From: Planctomycetota bacterium
GTDB taxonomy: Bacteria; Planctomycetota; UBA11346
Assembly: GCA_007131555.1 (NCBI GenBank)
Contig: SLQH01000551.1
Coordinates: 1 to 6,637 of the forward strand
DNA: 6,637 bases
Direction of reading: 5' to 3'
Shown here: in pieces, positions 1-5,430 of the stretch
Layout: each line of letters starts with the position of its first letter
Position numbering within the stretch: the first letter of the stretch is position 1
Notes under the pieces: generated by a model
What the model was told of the DNA's origin: nothing
What the model saw: only the letters and a program-made list of their open reading frames with translations
Database searches by the model: none
Position numbers and translations under genes: made by a program

Positions 1-1844
1 GGGGTGACGGCCTGGAGGTCGTCATCGGGGATGACGCGCACGCCCCGGCCCTTCATCTGCTCGAAGAGCAGGCGGCTTTTCACCTGCCGCATGAAGAGGA
101 CGATCTCCAGGGGCTTCACGTCGGTGCCGGTGGCGATCATGTCGACGGTGACGACGATGCGCGGGTGGTAGGCGTTGCGGAAGGCGCTGAGGAGGTCGTC
201 AGGATTGACGCCGCTGGATTTGTATTCGACCCGCTCTTCGGCCACCTTCTTGCCGGTGTCGTCGAACTGCGCCGGGGTGACGATGCGGGCGGTGCCGGTG
301 TTGTAGGTGATCTTTTCGCAGAAGTCGTTGCCCTTGGCGAAGACCTCGCGGACGATCTGCACGATGTCGTCGGCGTGGGAATCGGACTTGGCGAAGATCA
401 GGGTTTTGGGCACATGGCAGCGGCCGGGCATGATCTCGGTGAAGAGTCGGTCGCGGAAGCAGGTGAGGACGGTGCGGATCTGATCGGTGTTAACCACATC
501 GCGGTCGAGCTGGGTGGCGGTGTAGGTGATGTCTTCGTCTTGGCGTTCCCAGCGGACCTGGCGGGTGAGCTTGTCGCGGGCGCCGATGACCTCAAAGGGG
601 CCGCCCTCGGCGGTGGCACCCTCGCTGCCGATCTTGGTCTGGATGCGGTAGATGTCGTAGTCGCAGTTGACGCCAGCGGCGACGGCCTGGGCGTGGCCGA
701 ACTCCATGACGAGGTTCTTGTTGAAGAAGCCGAAGGTGTGCTTGGCCGGGGTGGCGGTGAGGCCGATCAGGAAGGCGTCGAAGTACTCGAGGACCTGGCG
801 CCACAGCGAGTAGATCGAGCGGTGGCATTCGTCGATGATGATGACGTCGAAGTATTCGGGCGGGAGGTGCGCGTTGTAGGCCACGGGCGGTGGTGCTGTT
901 TCACCGGGGGGCATGCCCCCCGAGCCCCCCAGGACCGCCGTGGCGCTGCCGTCAAAGCTGGACGCCTCGTCGTCGATCGCCAGCTCGGTGTCGTCGCGCA
1001 GGATGGAATACAGGCGCTGGATGGTGCCGATGACCACCTCGGCGCTGTCGTTGATCTTGTTGGACTTGAGCTGCTGGATGACGTGGACATTGCCGAAGAG
1101 ATTGCCGGTGTCGGGGCAGGTGTAGTTCTGGAACTCCTTCAGCGCCTGGCGGCCGAGGTTGCCGCGATCGACCAGGAAGAGCACGCGCTTGGCCTTGGCG
1201 TGCTTGACCATGCGGTAGACGGCAGCGGCGGCGGTGAGGCTCTTGCCCGAGCCGGTGGCCATCTGGATCAGGGCGCGGGGGCGGCCCAGGGCCAGGGAGG
1301 CTTCCAGATTGCTGACGGCGGTGACCTGATTACACCACAGGCCGCTGCCCATGGGGATGGCGGGCAGGGCTTGCAGGCGGGCGCGTAGGGAACTGGGGCG
1401 GGTGGCACCCGGCAGCGGGTCGGCCGTCAGCCATTCGGCCAGGGTCTCAGGCCGATGAACGGCGAAGACCTGACGCGAGCGCGGTTCGGGGTCGAGCAGG
1501 TTGGTGAAGCGGGTTTCAACCCCGGTGGACTGGTAGCAGAAGGGCAGCGGCCGAATGGGGGCAGGCAGGTCGTCGGGGTAGCCGACGGAGTATTTCTCGG
1601 CCTGGACCTCAACTCCGGTCAGGGTGGTGCCGGTCTTTTTGGCCTCCAATACGCCGACGGCTTGGGCTTGGACGAAGAGCAGGTAGTCGGCAAAGCCATG
1701 GCCGGATTTCAGAGGGAACTCACGGATAGCCACGCCGGGGCCGGCGTGGATGTTGGCGGCTGCCATGTCCTGCACAGCCCAGCCGGCTTCGGTCAGCATG
1801 GCATCGATGGCCTGTCGCGCTTCGGCTTCCGGGCTGGGGCTCAC
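1..1844 (-). CDS. hsdR: Type I restriction enzyme, R (restriction/translocase) subunit, C-terminus cut by window edge
   Basis: HsdR is the motor and nuclease subunit of a type I restriction complex (R2M2S): it translocates unmodified DNA using ATP and cuts it at a distance. The 614 visible residues read without a break. A PD-(D/E)XK nuclease comes first, with D53 and E67-A-K69. The SF2 helicase motor follows: Walker A M195-ATGSGK-S202 (K201), motif II D338-ECH, motif III T363-ATP, motif V around 569-575 (MIATGTD), motif VI Q596-MKGRGV-R603. The layout recalls the EcoEI/EcoAI-type HsdR, usually about 800 aa, so roughly 200 C-terminal residues should lie past the left edge. The start is taken as GTG at 1844, which overlaps the stop of the upstream HTH gene (shared GTGA), implying translational coupling; the next in-frame ATG would be residue 16. 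A Gly/Pro-rich insert at about 303-318 sits between helicase motifs I and II. hsdM and hsdS are not in the window. Confidence 0.95.
   Translation of the reverse strand, partial: MSPSPEAEARQAIDAMLTEAGWAVQDMAAANIHAGPGVAIREFPLKSGHGFADYLLFVQAQAVGVLEAKKTGTTLTGVEVQAEKYSVGYPDDLPAPIRPLPFCYQSTGVETRFTNLLDPEPRSRQVFAVHRPETLAEWLTADPLPGATRPSSLRARLQALPAIPMGSGLWCNQVTAVSNLEASLALGRPRALIQMATGSGKSLTAAAAVYRMVKHAKAKRVLFLVDRGNLGRQALKEFQNYTCPDTGNLFGNVHVIQQLKSNKINDSAEVVIGTIQRLYSILRDDTELAIDDEASSFDGSATAVLGGSGGMPPGETAPPPVAYNAHLPPEYFDVIIIDECHRSIYSLWRQVLEYFDAFLIGLTATPAKHTFGFFNKNLVMEFGHAQAVAAGVNCDYDIYRIQTKIGSEGATAEGGPFEVIGARDKLTRQVRWERQDEDITYTATQLDRDVVNTDQIRTVLTCFRDRLFTEIMPGRCHVPKTLIFAKSDSHADDIVQIVREVFAKGNDFCEKITYNTGTARIVTPAQFDDTGKKVAEERVEYKSSGVNPDDLLSAFRNAYHPRIVVTVDMIATGTDVKPLEIVLFMRQVKSRLLFEQMKGRGVRVIPDDDLQAVT
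906..921. repeat. Perfect 16-bp GC palindrome inside hsdR
   Basis: Six G, then CATG, then six C: a perfect palindrome within the hsdR reading frame. It lies in a GC-rich run that encodes a Gly-Gly-Ser-Gly-Gly-Met-Pro-Pro-Gly stretch at about residues 306-314. The run falls in the linker just before the DECH motif, where HsdR-family proteins vary in length and are usually acidic. It keeps the frame open. It may be a short in-frame palindromic element of the kind that expands protein loops, but only one copy is visible here, so that origin is inference. Confidence 0.6.
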
Positions 1845-2041
1845 ACGGCCTCCGAGGTGGATTCGCCACCGTTTGCCCCGCCGCTGCGGACCCAGGCATC
1901 GACCTCATCGCGTTTGAACTTCCAGAGGCGACCGATCTTGTGTCCGGGCATGCCTTTACCGGTCAGCCACGTGTAGACCGTGTCCTTGGCGATGCCGAGA
2001 TATTCGGCGATCTCCTCTACTGAGAGCCAACGATCTTCCAT
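1841..2041 (-). CDS. Small excisionase-family helix-turn-helix DNA-binding protein
   Basis: A 66-residue protein that is almost entirely one winged HTH of the MerR/Xis-like excisionase type (HTH_17). The family pattern is clear: L6-SVEEIAEYLGI then K19-DTVYTWL-T27 forms the HTH, followed by the G33-HKIGRLWKF turn/wing and the R44-DEVDAWV helix. A short Gly/Ser-rich tail follows. The start at 2041 is supported by AGGAG seven bases upstream; the longer open frame extending to 2449 has Pro- and Asn-rich content with no family resemblance. Its stop overlaps the hsdR start by 4 bases, so the two are probably co-transcribed and translationally coupled. Such small HTH proteins are common next to type I restriction genes and integrated elements. 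Here it could regulate the restriction operon, but no integrase is in view, so a true excisionase role is unlikely. DNA-binding function is confident; target and role are inferred. Confidence 0.9.
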   Translation of the reverse strand: MEDRWLSVEEIAEYLGIAKDTVYTWLTGKGMPGHKIGRLWKFKRDEVDAWVRSGGANGGESTSEAV

Positions 2042-2048
2042 GGCAAGG

Positions 2049-2053
2049 CTCCT
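2049..2053 (-). promoter_or_regulatory. Ribosome binding site of the HTH gene
   Basis: On the minus strand AGGAG lies seven bases before the ATG at 2041. This fixes the start of the 66-aa HTH protein against the longer upstream-open frame. The site falls inside one arm of the inverted repeat at 2050-2091. Confidence 0.75.
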
Positions 2054-2091
2054 GCATGACCGGCAGCCTCCTGGCACGGCCTCATGCAGGA
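2050..2091. repeat. Perfect 10-bp inverted repeat overlapping -10 box and RBS
   Basis: TCCTGCATGA (2050-2059) and TCATGCAGGA (2082-2091) are exact reverse complements separated by 22 bp. The distal arm overlaps the predicted -10 box (2088-2093); the proximal arm overlaps the AGGAG of the HTH gene. If transcription starts near 2081, the distal arm is hardly transcribed. A DNA operator is therefore more likely than an RNA hairpin. A repressor bound here would block the promoter; autoregulation by the HTH protein is one possibility, inferred from position only. Confidence 0.5.
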
Positions 2092-2116
2092 TAGGGTTCG
2101 GCATAGACGTGGTCAA
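2088..2116 (-). promoter_or_regulatory. Sigma-70-like promoter of the HTH-hsdR operon
   Basis: On the minus strand TTGACC (2116-2111) and TATCCT (2093-2088) are separated by exactly 17 bp, a good housekeeping sigma match. Transcription would start near 2081, giving a leader of about 40 bases before the HTH start at 2041. It is the only convincing promoter seen upstream of the restriction genes. Confidence 0.6.
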
Positions 2117-2162
2117 CGGCATGAGTCGGGTCATAATCGGGTTTTGCTGGGTCAGGCAGGGC

Positions 2163-2196
2163 GGGGTATCATGGCATTGAGGAGTGATGATACCCC
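2163..2196. repeat. Perfect 10-bp inverted repeat upstream of the hsd promoter
   Basis: GGGGTATCAT (2163-2172) and ATGATACCCC (2187-2196) are exact reverse complements with a 14-bp spacer. There is no T-tract on either strand, so a Rho-independent terminator is not supported. The repeat begins about 47 bp upstream of the -35 box, which suits an activator site, a distal operator, or a hairpin left from an element boundary. Confidence 0.55.
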
Positions 2197-2197
2197 T

Positions 2198-2225
2198 GAT
2201 CATTGCAGATAGGCATGCAATGATC
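2198..2225. repeat. Second adjacent perfect 10-bp inverted repeat
   Basis: GATCATTGCA (2198-2207) and TGCAATGATC (2216-2225) are exact reverse complements with an 8-bp spacer, starting two bases after the previous repeat ends. Both repeats contain an ATCAT/ATGAT core, so the core occurs four times in about 60 bp. This looks like a tandem binding site array for one protein, although no T-tract or known operator consensus identifies it. Confidence 0.55.
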
Positions 2226-2473
2226 TGCTGGTTACCAGAGGCTGTTGGAACTGGCAGATCTGGCCCTGGATCTACGTCATCAGGGCTTTGGGGCCCCCAG
2301 ACCAAGGACACTGTGTTGGCATCCGGCCAAGCCAGCGATGGTGAGGGCGGATGGTGCCTTGACCGCCGCTGATTGTGATTTCGGCAGGGGGTTGTTGGGT
2401 CTGGGTCGGAGGGGCAGGTTTGATCGAGGGTTGGCCCCAGGTTGTTCACGCCTCAGGGCTCCCCGGCCTCAGA
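2226..2473. other. Non-coding stretch, nothing recognised
   Basis: Short open frames cross this stretch on both strands, but none has a ribosome binding site, a family motif or protein-like composition. It separates the acetyltransferase remnant from the restriction operon regulatory region. Only weak short hairpins are visible, for example TTGGC/GCCAA at 2316-2330. It may be decayed DNA left by past insertions. Confidence 0.5.
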
Positions 2474-2608
2474 TCAGGCCGCTGCAGGGCGGAAGAGGTG
2501 GTATGCGGTGAGGCGACCGACGTGGCGTTCCTCGATCAGGGAGAACCCCCAGCGTTCATAGAGCACCCGGTTGTGGCGATCCCCGGTGAAGAGGTAGAGG
2601 CCGTGTGA
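2474..2608 (-). pseudogene. C-terminal remnant of a GNAT-family N-acetyltransferase
   Basis: The last 44 codons of a GNAT acetyltransferase, ending at TGA (2476-2474). The segment LYLFTGDRHN followed by RVLYERWGF is the typical final strand-helix-strand region of the fold (motif B, with the conserved Tyr-Glu-Arg-x-Gly-Phe). The roughly 100 residues before it, including the acetyl-CoA-binding Q/RxxGxG/A loop, are missing. The homology stops exactly where the IS terminal sequence begins, so the insertion evidently truncated the gene. The frame stays open to an ATG at 2626 inside the IS end (a 50-aa ORF), which is unlikely to make a working enzyme. I did not find the missing 5' part on the far side of the IS remnant. 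The substrate cannot be told from this fragment. Confidence 0.75.
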
Positions 2609-2836
2609 ACCTGCCCCCAAAACCATGACTTCCTTTTAAGCGCGCGAGCGCATGAGAGGATGTAGTCATGAGTACCACCAAGAGGCCATCGAGTTCGGGC
2701 GAGCGTCGTCGCTTTGACCCTGCTTTTAAACGCGGAGCCGTCGAACTGGGGCGTCGCATCGGGATTGCCCAGGCGGCGAAGGATTTCGGCCTGAGCGAAT
2801 CCGGGCTGCGTGGCTGGTCCAAGGCCGTTGATAGGC
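2606..2836 (+). mobile_element. Partial IS3-family insertion sequence, left end retained
   Basis: The left end begins with TGAACCTGCCCCCAAAA, in the style of IS3-family terminal inverted repeats (TG start, C-run, A-run). It abuts the truncated acetyltransferase. About 60 bases inside, an OrfA-type transposase gene begins. After roughly 50 codons the similarity stops, and no OrfB (DDE integrase domain) or right-hand inverted repeat follows. The right boundary given is the approximate point where OrfA-like sequence ends (about 2820-2840). The element cannot move by itself. Confidence 0.6.
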
Positions 2837-2934
2837 GGGGAGGCGTGGCCTTGTCCCTCCCCTGGGACCGCCGGTTTTCAACCGGCTCTGGGGATTGGCC
2901 GTTTTCCGAATGCCCATCCACCAATCGAACATGA
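2668..2934 (+). pseudogene. Truncated IS3-type transposase OrfA
   Basis: The open frame is 88 codons, preceded by GAGAGGA seven bases before ATG. Residues about 14-54 match the IS3 OrfA helix-turn-helix (HTH_Tnp_1), which recognises the IS ends: R15-FDPAFKRGAV, then A36-AKDFGLSESGLRGW-S51. From about residue 55 the sequence (rich in Arg, Gly, Ser, Pro) no longer resembles OrfA; it is read-through into hairpin-rich DNA until TGA at 2932-2934. Intact OrfA proteins are about 90-100 aa with a leucine zipper after the HTH, and no zipper is present. No OrfB is present to receive a -1 frameshift, so no functional transposase can be made. Confidence 0.75.
2837..2886. repeat. Two adjacent GC-rich hairpins after the IS break
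   Basis: GGGGAGG (2837-2843) pairs with CCTCCCC (2856-2862) across a 12-base loop. GCCGGTT (2870-2876) pairs with AACCGGC (2880-2886) across TTC. They start right where transposase similarity ends. The style is that of dispersed REP-like intergenic palindromes, but only one copy of each is in the window, so repeat status is inferred. There is no T-tract, so they are not convincing terminators. Confidence 0.5.
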
Positions 2935-2965
2935 CATGCTATCATGACCATCACGCATTGTATGT

Positions 2966-2997
2966 GTAGCGCCAGCTTCAGCCGGCGCTTCGGCTAC
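2966..2997. repeat. Nested palindromic element, REP-like
   Basis: GTAGC (2966-2970) and GCTAC (2993-2997) bracket GCGCC/GGCGC and AGCCG/CGGCT pairings, so the 32 bases can fold in more than one way. This compact, non-coding, multi-stem design is typical of dispersed palindromic repeats. No second copy is visible here. Confidence 0.45.
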
Positions 2998-3093
2998 GAA
3001 AGAGCGGCTTCACATATCTGCGTATGTAATCGTGTGCTCACATGGGTAGACGAGAACCATCTCAGTCCATGATGCCCAATCCCATCGCCGATT

Positions 3094-3110
3094 CCCAGCC
3101 AGCCGCTGGG
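3094..3110 (-). terminator. Possible hairpin downstream of the 97-aa gene
   Basis: CCCAGC (3094-3099) and GCTGGG (3105-3110) form a 6-bp stem with a 5-base loop, 16 bases past the stop of the leftward 97-aa gene. No U-tract follows on that strand, so it is at best a weak or Rho-assisted terminator. Confidence 0.25.
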
Positions 3111-3125
3111 GATTGATCTTGGAGC

Positions 3126-3419
3126 CTACACGAACTCGAATCCCTCGGCCAGATGCAGGCGGCGCAGGGTCCGATGGAGGCGGCGGGAGGCGCCCTGGAT
3201 GACGAAGTGGCGGGCTCCGGCGTAGGCGTAGCGGATGCGCAGGCGGACCATCTGGCCGATCACCCGGGGGTCGCCATCGCGCTCGGCGGGGACGGCAAAG
3301 ACCACCGTTGGTGGTGCCCATTGGGGGTCCTCGACCTCAGGCGAGATGGTATCATCGAGACAGACCTGGCAGAGGTCGGGCAGATGATCGATGCTCGGCA
3401 GGACGGCGGTGGCGCTCAT
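3126..3419 (-). CDS. Hypothetical protein, 97 aa, divergent from parE
   Basis: I do not recognise this protein. It has protein-like composition. The N-terminus is slightly acidic and contains C17-QV-C20. A hydrophobic strand follows (T38-VVFAVP). The C-terminal half is basic (V58-RLRIRYAYAGAR, then R79-RLHRTLRRLHL) and ends in AEGFEFV. There is no signal peptide or membrane segment. The basic second half could contact nucleic acid, but that is speculative. The start at 3419 has a GGAAAGG sequence ending six bases upstream. The same frame stays open much further upstream through parE antisense, so automated callers may place the start wrongly. The alternative frame over this region encodes Arg/Pro-rich sequence and is rejected. 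It is transcribed away from the topoisomerase operon across a shared 189-bp upstream region. No convincing promoter was seen for it. Confidence 0.6.
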   Translation of the reverse strand: MSATAVLPSIDHLPDLCQVCLDDTISPEVEDPQWAPPTVVFAVPAERDGDPRVIGQMVRLRIRYAYAGARHFVIQGASRRLHRTLRRLHLAEGFEFV

Positions 3420-3523
3420 GGTAGGCCTTTCCGGTACAGGTCTGTGACAGGATGTACGCAGGCAGCGTGCCAAGCCGCCTTGGCGGGCCTCATGCGGTTC
3501 CGACAAGCAGCCCTGGTGCTCGG

Positions 3524-3551
3524 TTGCCTTGTGTCTTGTGCCCCATATGTT
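3524..3551 (+). promoter_or_regulatory. Candidate promoter of the topoisomerase operon
   Basis: TTGCCT (3524-3529) and TATGTT (3546-3551) are 16 bp apart, giving a leader of about 50 bases to the parE start. An AT-rich TATATA/TATACA run at 3577-3584 is an alternative -10 but lacks a good -35. The rest of the 3420-3608 divergent region holds only a short hairpin near 3469-3486 (GCCAA/TTGGC and CCGCC/GGCGG alternatives), which might be an operator. Confidence 0.3.
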
Positions 3552-3596
3552 GGGCCCATCAACGCCATTCCCACCATATATACAGCGTAGCTGCCC

Positions 3597-3601
3597 AGGA
3601 G
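3597..3601 (+). promoter_or_regulatory. Ribosome binding site of parE
   Basis: AGGAG lies seven bases before the ATG at 3609, a strong Shine-Dalgarno match that decides the start. Confidence 0.8.
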
Positions 3602-3608
3602 TTCCTGC

Positions 3609-5420
3609 ATGGCGAAGCGGCAGATCGATTACGATGAACAGGCCATCAAGACCCTCGACCCGATGGAGCACATCCGCCTGCGGACCGGCATGTACCTGGG
3701 TCGTCTGGGCAACGGGTCCCATCCCAGTGACGGCATCTATGTGATGATCAAGGAGGTCATCGACAACGCGATTGACGAGTTCATCATGGGCGCCGGGCGC
3801 AAGATTGAGGTCAGCCTTGACGACAATGGGGTCACGGTGCGCGACTACGGCCGGGGCATCCCCTTGGGCAAGGTGGTCGATTGTGTTGCGAAGATCAACA
3901 CCGGAGGCAAGTACAACGACGATGTGTTCCAGTTCTCGGTCGGCCTCAATGGGGTTGGTACCAAGGCCGTCAACGCCCTGTCCGAGCACTTCGAGGTCTG
4001 CAGTTGGCGCGATGGCAAGCACAAGCGGGCAGTCTTCAGCCGCGGCAAGCTGCTTGAGGAGCGGGGCGGCAAGGGGGCTGAGGCCAACGGCACCCTGGTC
4101 CACTTCCGGCCTGATGTGGAGATCTTCAAGAAGTTCTCCTGGAATGTCGAGTTCATCGAACGGCGTCTGCGCTATTACGCCTATCTCAACAGCGGCCTGA
4201 CCATCCTCTTCAACGGTCAGCGCTTCCAGTCCCGCGACGGTCTGGCCGACCTGCTGCGCGAGGAACTGGGCGATACCGCCCCCTTGTATGAGCCCTGCCA
4301 TCACCGGGGCGACAAGCTGGAGTTCGCCCTCACCCATACCGGCAGCTATGGCGAGAACTACTTCAGCTTCGTCAACGGCCAGTACACCAACGATGGCGGC
4401 ACCCATCAGAGCGCCTTCCGTGAGGGGGTGCTCAAGGCGGTCAACGACTTCGCTGGCCGCAGCTTCGCCGGTGAGGACGTCCGTGACGGTCTGATCGGGG
4501 CGGTATCGATCAAACTCCAGGATCCGGTCTTCGAGTCCCAGACCAAGAACAAGCTCGGCAGCACCGAGGTCCGGGCCTGGATCGTGCCCCAGGTCCGCGA
4601 CGCGGTGCTCAAGTGGCTGCACCAGAACAAGGACGCCGCCAGCCTGCTGGTCGACAAGATCAAGGCCAACGAACGCCTCCGCAAAGAGCTGGCAGCGGTC
4701 AAGAAGCAGGCTCGCGAACGGGCCAAGAAGGTCGCCATCCGCATCCCCAAGCTGATCGATTGCAAGTACCATCGCGGCGATCGGCATCGCAAGGCCGAGT
4801 CGACGATGATCTTCCTGACCGAGGGCGACTCGGCCGGCGGGGCGATGATCCAGGCCCGTAATGTCGAGACCCAGGCCATCTTCGCCCTCAAGGGCAAGCC
4901 CCTCAACTGCTTCGGCCTCAAGCGCGAGGCGATCTACAAGAACGAGGAGCTGTACAACATCATGCGGGCCCTGGGCATCGAGGATGACGTTGAGCAGCTC
5001 CGCTACCAGAAGGTGGTGATCGCCACCGACGCCGATGTCGACGGCATGCACATCCGCAACCTGTTGATCACCTATTTCCTGCGTTACTTCGAGGAGCTGG
5101 TGACCAGCGGTCATCTGTACATCCTGGAGACCCCGTTGTTCCGGGTCCGCAACAAGCAGCAGACCCGCTACTGCTACAGCGAGGAGGAGCGTGATGTCGC
5201 CATCGCCGCCCTCAAGGCTCCCGAGGTCACCCGCTTCAAGGGCCTGGGCGAGATCAGCCCCGGCGAGTTCAAGGGCTTCCTGGGCGAGGACATCCGCCTG
5301 GCCCCGGTGGGCTTCTCCAGCATGGGCGTGGTTGAGCACAGCCTGACCTTCTTCATGGGCAAGAATACCCCCGAGCGCAAGCAGTTCATCATCGACAACC
5401 TGATCACCGATATCGCCTAG
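3609..5420 (+). CDS. parE: Topoisomerase IV subunit B (ParE-like, GyrB family)
   Basis: This is the ATPase subunit of a type IIA topoisomerase; with the ParC-like partner it passes one duplex through another to decatenate or relax DNA in the cytoplasm. The 603 residues cover the whole family. The GHKL ATPase comes first: E49-VIDN (catalytic Glu, Mg-binding Asn53), R78-DYGRGIP and G112-LNGVGTKA. The transducer follows, with Q311-TK (K313 contacts ATP phosphate). The Toprim domain has E405-GDSAGG and D474-A-D-V-D478, the metal-binding acids. A tail holds R542-FKGLGE. The sequence, especially GDGIY-like N-terminal and GKNTP C-terminal blocks, is closest to the Bacteroidota-type ParE as I remember it, which is about this length; the extra Toprim insert of E. 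coli GyrB is absent. The parC-like gene starts 10 bases after the stop. The choice of topoisomerase IV over gyrase is by resemblance; a second gyrAB pair elsewhere would confirm it. Confidence 0.93.
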   Translation: MAKRQIDYDEQAIKTLDPMEHIRLRTGMYLGRLGNGSHPSDGIYVMIKEVIDNAIDEFIMGAGRKIEVSLDDNGVTVRDYGRGIPLGKVVDCVAKINTGGKYNDDVFQFSVGLNGVGTKAVNALSEHFEVCSWRDGKHKRAVFSRGKLLEERGGKGAEANGTLVHFRPDVEIFKKFSWNVEFIERRLRYYAYLNSGLTILFNGQRFQSRDGLADLLREELGDTAPLYEPCHHRGDKLEFALTHTGSYGENYFSFVNGQYTNDGGTHQSAFREGVLKAVNDFAGRSFAGEDVRDGLIGAVSIKLQDPVFESQTKNKLGSTEVRAWIVPQVRDAVLKWLHQNKDAASLLVDKIKANERLRKELAAVKKQARERAKKVAIRIPKLIDCKYHRGDRHRKAESTMIFLTEGDSAGGAMIQARNVETQAIFALKGKPLNCFGLKREAIYKNEELYNIMRALGIEDDVEQLRYQKVVIATDADVDGMHIRNLLITYFLRYFEELVTSGHLYILETPLFRVRNKQQTRYCYSEEERDVAIAALKAPEVTRFKGLGEISPGEFKGFLGEDIRLAPVGFSSMGVVEHSLTFFMGKNTPERKQFIIDNLITDIA

Positions 5421-5430
5421 GATCCCCTGC

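Noticed and set aside
165..1388. 407-codon open frame on the plus strand
   Set aside because: Antisense shadow of hsdR; Gly/Ala/Asp/Val-rich without family features.
2163..2225. The two tandem inverted repeats as a Rho-independent terminator or a CRISPR array
   Set aside because: No T-tract follows either hairpin on either strand, and there are no regularly spaced direct repeats with unique spacers.
2042..2449. Upstream extension of the HTH gene to a 202-aa protein
   Set aside because: The extension is Pro/Asn/Thr-rich with no domain, runs through the promoter and inverted repeats, and the ATG at 2041 has its own good ribosome binding site.
2375..2608. 77-aa plus-strand frame
   Set aside because: Antisense to the acetyltransferase remnant, whose GNAT motif on the other strand is clear.
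3010..3321. 103-aa minus-strand frame overlapping the unknown 97-aa gene
   Set aside because: Arg/Pro-rich in the overlap, typical of an out-of-frame reading of a GC-rich gene; no ribosome binding site seen.
3153..3590. 145-aa plus-strand frame across the divergent intergenic region
   Set aside because: Antisense to the 97-aa gene and then non-coding; it ends just before the parE ribosome binding site and shows no family features.
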